DNA of 5,145 bases. Origin: Bacteroidota bacterium. GTDB taxonomy: Bacteria > Bacteroidota > Bacteroidia > Chitinophagales > Chitinophagaceae. The notes beneath the pieces are model-generated. The model made no database searches. It saw nothing but the letters and a program-made list of their open reading frames with translations, and was not told where the DNA came from. Each line of letters opens with the position of its first letter. Position 1 is the stretch's first letter. Positions 1-5,145 of the stretch are shown one piece after another. A program made the translations under genes and the position numbers. The stretch is taken from assembly GCA_023412975.1 (NCBI GenBank), contig JAEZRB010000302.1:1-5145 (forward strand), given 5' to 3'.

Positions 1-4
1 GCCC

Positions 5-1162
5 CTAGTCACACTCTCTCACTCCATCCCCCACTCCGGAAGCAAAAACTTCCGCTTCATACCCGATCCTTTCTTTGTAGTGTTGATTAAGCTTAGTGGA
101 ATAATCTTCAAACCGGTCTTTTTTCACCAACGCGATCCCACTGCCGCCAAAGCCGGCGCCGGTCATTCTTGCCCCTATACAACCAGGATAGGTTTTCGAA
201 AATTCGACGATGGTATCCAGTTCAATTCCTGAAACTTCATACAACTCCTTTAAGGATTGGTGTGACTCATACATCAGTTCACCAAATCTTTTTAAATCGC
301 CGCTTAGCAAAGCATTCCTCGCCTGCTGCACCCGTTCATTTTCGGAGACCACATGCAAAACCCGTTTTCTCAATACTGCGTCGTCCAACAAATGCTCATG
401 TTCCCGGAACGTAGCTACGCTGATATCGCAAAGGTCCGTTACATCCAACTCCTGTTTTAAGATCTTCAATGCATGTCCACATTCCGCGAATCGTTCATTA
501 TACTTCGAATCTGCAAGGGATCTTTGCTTTTTACTATTGATGATCGCCAGGACATGATCACCGATATGGAAGGGAAGATACTCGTAGTTCAGGGTATCGC
601 AATCGAGCAGTATCGCATGGTCCTTTTTCCCCATCGCCACGGCAAACTGGTCCATGATACCAGAGTTGACACCGATAAATTCATTTTCAGCTTTTTTACC
701 ATACCTGGCCATCGAGACCTTTGAAATATTCAAACCGAAAATTTCATTGAGGGCATACATGGTTAATATCTCTATGGATGCGGAAGATGACAACCCGGCG
801 CCGATGGGAAGGTCGCCGTAAAAAAACATATCAAGTCCGGATATAACATGATTCTCCTGCAACAATTGATGGATAGCACCAAGAGGATAATTAAACCATT
901 CCCTGCCTGTTTTGGAATAAGATGTCTGGAGATGCAGCTCAGCCGTTTCAGGAAAGTTCAGACATTCAAACCGCAACTTCTTATCGACATTTCTTGAAAC
1001 GGCGAGGTAAGTCCCCATGGAAATAGCACATGGCATAACATTGCCTCCGTTGTAGTCAATATGTTCTCCGATTAGATTTACCCGACCGGGGCAAAAGAAA
1101 AAAAACTCGGGGTCCCTGTGAAATCGTTTGCGAAAATTTTCAGCGAGCTTTTTCTTTGTCAT
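5..1162 (-). CDS. galK: Galactokinase (GHMP kinase family)
   Basis: Cytoplasmic galactokinase: transfers the ATP gamma-phosphate to C1 of alpha-D-galactose, giving galactose-1-phosphate, the committed step of the Leloir pathway. All three GHMP motifs are visible in the 385-residue product. The galactokinase signature GRVNLIGEHIDYNGG lies at residues 26-40, with Arg27 as the conserved catalytic-site arginine and Glu33, His34 and Asp36 in the sugar-binding segment. The ATP-binding loop PIGAGLSSSAS is at 119-129, and the third motif GARMTGAGFGGSG at 330-342. Asp171 in GIMDQFA is the expected catalytic base. Length matches the family (about 380-390 residues) and the gene is complete: ATG at 1160-1162, TAG at 5-7. 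No alternative Met occurs before the signature. It is divergent from galM across 89 bp, which supports the galactose role over other GHMP kinases. The next gene downstream lies outside the window. Confidence 0.97.
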   Translation of the reverse strand: MTKKKLAENFRKRFHRDPEFFFFCPGRVNLIGEHIDYNGGNVMPCAISMGTYLAVSRNVDKKLRFECLNFPETAELHLQTSYSKTGREWFNYPLGAIHQLLQENHVISGLDMFFYGDLPIGAGLSSSASIEILTMYALNEIFGLNISKVSMARYGKKAENEFIGVNSGIMDQFAVAMGKKDHAILLDCDTLNYEYLPFHIGDHVLAIINSKKQRSLADSKYNERFAECGHALKILKQELDVTDLCDISVATFREHEHLLDDAVLRKRVLHVVSENERVQQARNALLSGDLKRFGELMYESHQSLKELYEVSGIELDTIVEFSKTYPGCIGARMTGAGFGGSGIALVKKDRFEDYSTKLNQHYKERIGYEAEVFASGVGDGVRECD

Positions 1163-1167
1163 TGCTA

Positions 1168-1198
1168 TGTCCTATTTTTAAAAATTGAAGTTAGGACA
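1168..1198. promoter_or_regulatory. Inverted repeat over the galK leader (operator or RNA hairpin)
   Basis: TGTCCTA (1168-1174) and TAGGACA (1192-1198) are perfect 7-bp inverted arms separated by 17 bp. On the galK strand the start-proximal arm contains AGGA (complement of 1170-1173), a Shine-Dalgarno-like sequence 7 nt before the galK ATG. The repeat could therefore be a protein-binding site next to the galK start, or a leader hairpin masking the ribosome site. The stem is short with a long AT-rich loop, so an RNA structure would be only modestly stable. Confidence 0.4.
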
Positions 1199-1208
1199 AA
1201 TTCTTAGT

Positions 1209-1226
1209 TGTCATTACGAAAAGACA
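1209..1226. promoter_or_regulatory. Candidate LacI-type operator between galK and galM
   Basis: TGTCATTACGAAAAGACA is an 18-bp near-palindrome with 7 of 9 base pairs symmetrical and a central CG. Many LacI/GalR-family operators have this even-length, CG-centred design. It ends 25 bp before the galM ATG, a position where a repressor could block galM transcription, and it sits in the spacer shared with galK. No regulator gene is present in the window, so the binding protein is unknown. Confidence 0.42.
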
Positions 1227-1251
1227 TAGAAGACAAACCTTAAGAAACTAC

Positions 1252-2286
1252 ATGAAAAACCTGAACGGTCAATACTGCTTTACGCACACAAATGGTGAAG
1301 GGATCTACTTATTCACATTAAGAAATGAGAAAGGCACCAGTGTTAGCATAACGAATTACGGAGCAATTATTACTTCGTTTATTTTAAGAAATAACAGGTT
1401 CGGATCGAAGGACATTGTATTGGGCTTCGACAAAGTGGAAGACTATCTTGCTGAGGAATACCTCTCCGCGTATCCCTATTTCGGCTCGGCTGTTGGGCGG
1501 TATGCCAATCGAATCAAGGATGGTGAATTCCATATCGATGGGCAAAAATATACTGTTGCAAAAAACAAAGGCAATGATCATCTCCATGGTGGTATCGAAG
1601 GGTTTGACAAAAAAGTATGGGAATTTGAATCGGGAAATGATCAACAGCTTAGACTAAAGTACCTGAGCCCCGATGGCGAAGAAGGTTACCCGGGCAACCT
1701 GGAAGCCGGGTTGTATTTTGAACTAACCAACGATGATGAACTTGTATACGAGTATTTCGCTACGACGGATCAACCTACTGCCGTTAATCTCACCCATCAT
1801 AGCTACATCAACCTGGATGGCAATGACCATATTGGTTCGCAACTTGTAAAAATCAATGCCTCTACTCTCCTCGAGCAGGATGATAATTTTGTGGTGACAG
1901 GAAATAAAATCCCGGTGGAGGGAAGTCAATATGATTTCCGGGAACTTAAACGTATCGATAAAAACTGGAATGCTGCCGATGGCTACGACCAGAGTTTTGT
2001 ATTGGATAAAAATGATTATAGTTGCACCCTGGCTGCTGAAGCATTTTCTGAAATTTCACAAATAAAACTGGAAGTCTACACTACCGAACCCCTTGTTCAT
2101 TTTTATACGGGCAAATGGATCGCACCGATGGCCGGTAAGAATGGCAACCGATACGGGCCATTTTCAGGATTTTGCTTTGAAACGCAAAAACACCCGAATG
2201 CGATCAACATTCCTTCCTTCCCTAATACCATTTTGCGGCCGGGTGAAAATTATTATACCAAAACGATCTACAAGGTTATTCATTAA
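1252..2286 (+). CDS. galM: Aldose 1-epimerase (galactose mutarotase)
   Basis: Interconverts the alpha and beta anomers of D-galactose (often also glucose), providing the alpha anomer that galactokinase uses. The 344-residue protein fits the family's usual length and carries its landmarks in order: NYGAII at 35-40, GRYANRI at 82-88 (Arg87 is the conserved substrate-binding arginine), LHGG at 111-114 with His112, THHSY at 181-185 where His183 matches the general-acid histidine, GYDQSFVL at 244-251 with Asp246 for sugar binding, and GFCFETQ at 306-312 where Glu310 is the catalytic base. I see no signal peptide, although some Bacteroidota mutarotases are exported; this one looks cytoplasmic. The ATG at 1252 gives the expected N-terminus; only A-rich sequence and no Shine-Dalgarno precedes it. 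It is divergent from galK, and its last 11 bp overlap the end of the convergent GSCFA gene. Confidence 0.95.
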   Translation: MKNLNGQYCFTHTNGEGIYLFTLRNEKGTSVSITNYGAIITSFILRNNRFGSKDIVLGFDKVEDYLAEEYLSAYPYFGSAVGRYANRIKDGEFHIDGQKYTVAKNKGNDHLHGGIEGFDKKVWEFESGNDQQLRLKYLSPDGEEGYPGNLEAGLYFELTNDDELVYEYFATTDQPTAVNLTHHSYINLDGNDHIGSQLVKINASTLLEQDDNFVVTGNKIPVEGSQYDFRELKRIDKNWNAADGYDQSFVLDKNDYSCTLAAEAFSEISQIKLEVYTTEPLVHFYTGKWIAPMAGKNGNRYGPFSGFCFETQKHPNAINIPSFPNTILRPGENYYTKTIYKVIH

Positions 2287-3316
2287 TCGCCTGTGCTGAA
2301 TTAAAATATTCCAGTTCTTCTGTCAGATCGAGGAATGGGTATTTATCCTGCAGCGATTTTGCCCTGGCCGCGCTGGATCGCAAAAACTGGCGGTGGGCTT
2401 CTGTATTTGGCTGAAAAGCCCTGTGTTTGCGGGCAAGGCTGATCTTCTTCATTTCTTCCATCAACAGTTTTGCTTCATCATCAAGGCAGCAACCGACGAA
2501 TTTCTGCAAGACGAAATCGGTAGCCATATAATTCGGATGCGCCAGGTCAATATCGTAAAACCTGTAATCGCGGAGAACGTCGATCACCAGTTCATATGCA
2601 GGGAAATAATAAAGCCGGTCAAACTTATTCACCATATGGTGCACGGCTTCGATCAGCCGGGCTTTACTGCGGTTGTTTTCCACCACTCCGTCGCGCAGGT
2701 GACGAACTGGACTGACGGTGAAAATGATTTTCAATTTCGGGTTAAACTGAAGTAAACGGTGGATGCACAAATCAAGCGACTCCACGATCTCGGGTATGGT
2801 CAGCAGGGATTTTTCAAACCATTGGGCTGGCGCACGATGACAATTCGCGACACCAGCTTTACCAGCAGCCAAATTTGTATTGTCAGCCATTTCACCGGGT
2901 CTTACCGCCTGATCGGTCAGCAGGTAATAAAATGACGAGCCCAGCGTAATAATGATCCAGTCAGCCTGCTTTAAGAACTCATGAGCTTTCTCCTGCGAAG
3001 CATTCATATTGCGTAATGCTTCGTGTTTGTCAATATGGGAAAAGCGGCTATGATGGTGCCAACTATTCCAAACTTCGTTCAATTGAAAAAGATCGGCCTC
3101 AGTATATCGTTTGTTATCTGCATAAGAAATGAGACTACGGCATACGCTGACAGGATCAAATAATATTCCGTGCGGATTCTGTAGAATGGAAAATTTCGAT
3201 TCTTTCAATGCAGTGCCGATATGTTCCGTAAAGCACGAACCGATCAATAATATCTTTTCCCGATAGTTAACGGGAATAGGAAGTTTAGCAGGTTCAAAGT
3301 TCACCATGAAATCCAT
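2276..3316 (-). CDS. GSCFA domain-containing protein (SGNH-hydrolase-like)
   Basis: A member of the GSCFA family, named for its conserved N-terminal Gly-Ser-Cys-Phe motif and common in Bacteroidota; its substrate is unknown. In the 346-residue product GSCF is at residues 26-29, making Ser27 the likely SGNH-type nucleophile. Further family landmarks are NPHGILFDP (47-55), the hydrophobic strand ending in LGSS (125-128), VANCHRAP (156-163), SPVRHLRDG (202-210) followed by NRSKA (215-219), and DLAHPN (257-262), whose Asp257 and His260 fit the DxxH catalytic pair. A charged helical tail follows to the end. There is no signal peptide or membrane segment, so it is probably cytoplasmic. ATG at 3314-3316 is chosen; Met4 (3305-3307) is possible and would remove only three residues. 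It lies 58 bp after the HMG-CoA lyase in the same direction. An esterase- or acyltransferase-like role is inferred from the fold only. Confidence 0.9.
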   Translation of the reverse strand: MDFMVNFEPAKLPIPVNYREKILLIGSCFTEHIGTALKESKFSILQNPHGILFDPVSVCRSLISYADNKRYTEADLFQLNEVWNSWHHHSRFSHIDKHEALRNMNASQEKAHEFLKQADWIIITLGSSFYYLLTDQAVRPGEMADNTNLAAGKAGVANCHRAPAQWFEKSLLTIPEIVESLDLCIHRLLQFNPKLKIIFTVSPVRHLRDGVVENNRSKARLIEAVHHMVNKFDRLYYFPAYELVIDVLRDYRFYDIDLAHPNYMATDFVLQKFVGCCLDDEAKLLMEEMKKISLARKHRAFQPNTEAHRQFLRSSAARAKSLQDKYPFLDLTEELEYFNSAQAINE

Positions 3317-3374
3317 GTGCGGCCAGTATAATTTTATAAGTTAATCTTTACGCTTACCTGCGTACGGGATCCAA
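3317..3374 (-). other. Spacer between HMG-CoA lyase and GSCFA genes
   Basis: This 58-bp gap contains an AT-rich half next to the GSCFA start (TTATAAAATTATA read on the minus strand) and a CGTACG palindrome nearer the lyase stop. I see no stem followed by a T-run, so no intrinsic terminator, no clear Bacteroidota -7 element and no Shine-Dalgarno. Co-transcription of the two genes is therefore plausible but not shown. Confidence 0.5.
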
Positions 3375-4235
3375 TCAGGTGAATATCTCCACAGCCATTC
3401 TTAAACTCTCCTCTAATGCCTCTTTGTCTAACTGCGGAAGCATGTTCAGTTCATCAAAATATTTTATCATCCATTCGGAATCCATATTCCCAACGAGGTC
3501 ATCATTGGCCATGGGGCACCCGCCGATTCCTTTCAGGGCGCCATCAAATCGTTTACAGCCTGCTTTTACAGCTGAGCCCAGCTTTTCTTTCCAATTAGCC
3601 GGTGTGGAATGAAGATGAACACCAATTTCTATCCCTGGCAATGATTCAACCAGGTAACTTGTGATATCATATACCTGTCCGGGTGTTGCCAGGCCCACCG
3701 TGTCAGCAAGCGAAATGATCTTGATATCAAGGGCCACCAATTTATTTACCCACTCAAATACGATATCCTCATCATAAGGATCGCCATATGGGTTTCCAAA
3801 TCCCATGGAGATATAAACGACAAGTTCTTTCCCGTTTTTAATGCACAGGTTTTGAATTTCCTCTACCCTTGTCAACGATTCCGCAATAGTAGAATTGGTG
3901 TTCCGCTGCTGGAAAGTTTCAGAAATAGAAAAGGGAAAACCAAGGTAACTGATCTGGTCAAAAACACTTGCTTCTGCGGCTCCTCTTGTATTGGCAATAA
4001 TCGCGAGAAGTTTGCTACGGCTACTCCCAATATCCAGGCGTTGAACCACCTCGGCAGTATCCGCCATCTGGGGAATAGCTTTGGGTGAAACAAAGCTTCC
4101 AAAATCAATAGTATCGAACCCAACTTTTAACAGGGAATTGATATAAGACACTTTTGTATCGGTGCTGATAATGTTTTTCCACCCCTGCATGGCATCCCGG
4201 GGGCATTCAACCAGTTTGATCGTATTTGCAGTCAT
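3375..4235 (-). CDS. Hydroxymethylglutaryl-CoA lyase, Bacteroidota-type
   Basis: Predicted to cleave 3-hydroxy-3-methylglutaryl-CoA to acetyl-CoA and acetoacetate, the last step of leucine breakdown; a cytoplasmic TIM-barrel metalloenzyme of the DRE-TIM superfamily. Numbering from ATG at 4233-4235 (286 residues): ECPRDAMQG at 10-18 holds Arg13 and the metal ligand Asp14; SFVSPKAIPQMAD at 47-59 is a strong family signature; GVHLHS at 205-210 gives the metal-binding His207 and His209; GIGGCPMA at 236-243 holds the catalytic Cys240, followed by Asn250. Differences from the human enzyme are Asp44 where Glu72 is expected, HST in place of HDT after the second His, and one extra residue between the Cys and Asn. 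A TTG at 4254-4256 would add seven residues; ATG is preferred because family proteins begin just before the ECPRD motif. rlmB ends 36 bp upstream. Confidence 0.88.
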   Translation of the reverse strand: MTANTIKLVECPRDAMQGWKNIISTDTKVSYINSLLKVGFDTIDFGSFVSPKAIPQMADTAEVVQRLDIGSSRSKLLAIIANTRGAAEASVFDQISYLGFPFSISETFQQRNTNSTIAESLTRVEEIQNLCIKNGKELVVYISMGFGNPYGDPYDEDIVFEWVNKLVALDIKIISLADTVGLATPGQVYDITSYLVESLPGIEIGVHLHSTPANWKEKLGSAVKAGCKRFDGALKGIGGCPMANDDLVGNMDSEWMIKYFDELNMLPQLDKEALEESLRMAVEIFT

Positions 4236-4240
4236 AAAAG

Positions 4241-4249
4241 GCAAAGGTA
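4241..4249 (-). promoter_or_regulatory. Possible Bacteroidota -7 element before the lyase gene
   Basis: On the minus strand this reads TACCTTTGC, matching the TAnnTTTGC -7 consensus of Bacteroidota primary sigma factors. It ends only 5 bp before the lyase ATG, so transcription would begin almost at the start codon and give a leaderless or nearly leaderless message. No TTTG lies at the usual -33 spacing; the nearest (4254-4257) is far too close. A chance match in a short operon gap is quite possible. Confidence 0.25.
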
Positions 4250-4271
4250 ATATCAAACAATGATCAGTGTC

Positions 4272-5048
4272 TTATAACCCCGACTCCGCCATGCGCTGTT
4301 TCATTGCTTCATATAAAATCATTCCGGTAGCTACCGATACGTTCAGGCTTTCAAACTCGCCCTTCATGGGAATTTTTATCTTTTCATCACATATCTTCAT
4401 GAGCGCGGGATAGATGCCTTTTTCCTCGCTGCCTAAAACAATAGCACAGGGTTCGGTGAAATTGCAGTCAAAAATATTTTTGGATGCTGTCATTTCACTC
4501 GCGTAAACCCTGATCCCGTTCATGTGCAGCTCGTCGACAGCTTTCATGAGGCTGTTGACCCGGCAAACCGTGATCTTTTCCAGGGCGCCGGCAGATGTCA
4601 GGATCGCGTCTTCATTAAGCGCTCCCACCCCTTTGTCCGGGATAATGATCGCATGTACGCCAGTACATAGTGCGGTACGGGCAATGCCACCGATATTTCG
4701 TATGTCGGTGATCCCATCAAGGAGTAATAAAAGTGGTGCTTCATCAGAATCAACAATAAAGGAAATGACCGATTGCAGATCCTGGTAATGTACACTGGAT
4801 ACCTGGGCAACACATCCGTCATGATTGGAGACATTAAAGCTATTCAGTTTGGCTACGGGTACGTAATTAATGGGAATACTATGCTGGGCAGCCAGCTTTT
4901 TAACCGTGCTGATCTCCGTGCCCTGAGATTTTGAATCGATGTAGATTTTGTCGAGTTGGCGTCCGGTTTCGATTGCTGTGATCACAGCAGCGGGACCGAT
5001 TACCAGGGAGCTTTTTTTGGGGCGTTGGGGGTGCCTGAAATTTTTCAC
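4272..5048 (-). CDS. rlmB: 23S rRNA (guanosine-2'-O-)-methyltransferase RlmB, SpoU/TrmH family
   Basis: SPOUT-class methyltransferase expected to use S-adenosylmethionine to methylate the 2'-O of G2251 (E. coli numbering) in the P-loop of 23S rRNA. The 258-residue protein has the RlmB layout: an RNA-substrate-binding domain at about 15-85 (beginning LVIGPAAVITAI), then the knotted catalytic domain. SpoU motif 1 DGITDIRNIGGIARTA spans 111-126, with Asn118 and the catalytic Arg124. Motif 2 IVLGSEEKGI spans 203-212 and motif 3 IPMKGEFESLNVSVATG spans 226-242, with Ser234, Asn236 and Ser238. The start is GTG at 5046-5048: an in-frame TAG lies five codons upstream (5061-5063) and no ATG occurs near the N-terminus. 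No Shine-Dalgarno is visible. It is the first of three same-strand genes. Because related SpoU enzymes methylate other RNAs, the exact target nucleotide is inferred from the two-domain architecture. Confidence 0.9.
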   Translation of the reverse strand: MKNFRHPQRPKKSSLVIGPAAVITAIETGRQLDKIYIDSKSQGTEISTVKKLAAQHSIPINYVPVAKLNSFNVSNHDGCVAQVSSVHYQDLQSVISFIVDSDEAPLLLLLDGITDIRNIGGIARTALCTGVHAIIIPDKGVGALNEDAILTSAGALEKITVCRVNSLMKAVDELHMNGIRVYASEMTASKNIFDCNFTEPCAIVLGSEEKGIYPALMKICDEKIKIPMKGEFESLNVSVATGMILYEAMKQRMAESGL

Positions 5049-5085
5049 GAAGCAAAGAAACTACAAAAACTATTAAACAGGAGAA

Positions 5086-5145
5086 ATGTCAGGAGGTGGA
5101 AAAATTCAGGCCATTCAAAGGGGGGGTCGTGATTTCGAAACCAGA
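5086..5145 (+). CDS. Possible 5' end of a divergent gene (partial, unidentified)
   Basis: An ATG at 5086-5088 opens a frame that runs without a stop to the window edge (20 codons, starting MSGGGKIQAIQRGG). AGGAG at 5079-5083 precedes it, but only 2 nt from the ATG, closer than normal. The 37-bp gap to rlmB suits a divergent gene pair. The 'IxxIxxGG' pattern faintly recalls N-termini of small Bacteroidota sigma-70-family factors, but twenty residues cannot support a family call, and an open frame this short occurs often by chance. A run of seven G (5120-5126) lies within it. Confidence 0.3.
   Translation, partial: MSGGGKIQAIQRGGRDFETR

Larger units (their letters stand above)
1163..1251. promoter_or_regulatory. 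Divergent galK-galM intergenic control region
   Basis: This 89-bp AT-rich spacer must hold the promoters for both divergent gal genes. It contains a palindrome TTTTTAAAAA at 1175-1184, a 7-bp inverted repeat (1168-1174 with 1192-1198) and an 18-bp near-palindrome (1209-1226), listed separately. I did not find a convincing pair of Bacteroidota promoter elements (TTTG at -33 with TAnnTTTG at -7) at normal spacing in either direction, so the start sites are unplaced. The assignment rests on gene geometry plus the symmetrical elements. Confidence 0.75.

Noticed and set aside
169..724. Open frames on the plus strand inside galK (up to 115 codons)
   Set aside because: They lie antisense to a complete galactokinase with all family motifs and their products have no recognisable motif.
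1095..1107. A-rich run in galK (eight T on the coding strand) as a possible frameshift site
   Set aside because: The frame passes through it intact as a Phe-rich segment just before the galactokinase signature, so nothing suggests programmed or accidental slippage.
1194..1237. TTTG elements on the minus strand (complements of 1197-1200 and 1234-1237) as a galK promoter
   Set aside because: They are about 37 bp apart, too far for a -33/-7 pair, and the nearer one lacks the TA of TAnnTTTG.
1384..1929. Minus-strand frames inside galM (86 and 68 codons)
   Set aside because: They are shadows of galM, whose motifs on the plus strand are unambiguous.
2393..2755. A 120-codon plus-strand frame inside the GSCFA gene
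   Set aside because: It is antisense to well-conserved GSCFA motifs, and its translation shows no domain-like pattern.
3317..3374. CGTACG palindrome as the core of a terminator after the lyase gene
   Set aside because: The stem is only 6 bp without a loop and no T-run follows on the minus strand.
3872..4123. An 83-codon minus-strand frame inside the HMG-CoA lyase gene
   Set aside because: It is the same DNA in another frame; the lyase frame carries continuous family motifs and shows no frameshift.
4522..4834. Frames of 88 and 78 codons overlapping rlmB
   Set aside because: The rlmB frame contains SpoU motif 1 across this stretch; the alternatives show no conserved sequence.
1..5145. Search for a defence system, mobile element, CRISPR array, tRNA or other unusual system
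   Set aside because: The genes are housekeeping and sugar-metabolism genes with normal family lengths; I saw no direct-repeat array, terminal inverted repeats, transposase, integrase or tRNA-like fold.

Overview
The window looks like an ordinary chromosomal segment of a Bacteroidota bacterium, perhaps of the Chitinophagaceae/Sphingobacteria side; that finer placement is only an impression. The reasons are a GSCFA-family protein, an HMG-CoA lyase of the 'ECPRDAMQG' type that I associate with Bacteroidota, and weak or absent Shine-Dalgarno sequences before most genes. Base composition is moderate and even. I see no insertion sequence, phage gene, tRNA, rRNA, CRISPR array or sign of recent transfer.

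Left part (about 1-2286): a divergent galactose pair. galK (galactokinase, minus strand) and galM (aldose 1-epimerase, plus strand) are read away from a shared 89-bp spacer. GalM supplies alpha-D-galactose from the beta anomer and GalK phosphorylates it to galactose-1-phosphate, the first two steps of the Leloir route. galT and galE are not in the window. The spacer holds the most notable non-coding signals here: an 18-bp near-palindrome with a central CG, resembling a LacI-family operator, and a 7-bp inverted repeat whose galK-proximal arm covers the likely galK ribosome-binding site.

Right part (about 2276-5048): three genes in one direction on the minus strand, read from high to low coordinates: rlmB (23S rRNA Gm2251 2'-O-methyltransferase, GTG start), an HMG-CoA lyase (leucine/acetoacetate metabolism) and a GSCFA-domain protein of unknown substrate. 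Gaps are 36 and 57 bp and no terminator hairpin is visible, so they may be one transcription unit, although their functions have no obvious link. The GSCFA gene meets galM tail to tail with an 11-bp overlap of coding sequence.

Far right (5049-5145): a short spacer, then a reading frame on the plus strand that starts at 5086 and stays open to the window edge. It may be the first 20 codons of a divergent gene.

I found no previously undescribed system. The items best worth checking are the gal regulatory spacer, the substitutions in the HMG-CoA lyase active-site region, and the GSCFA protein of unknown function.
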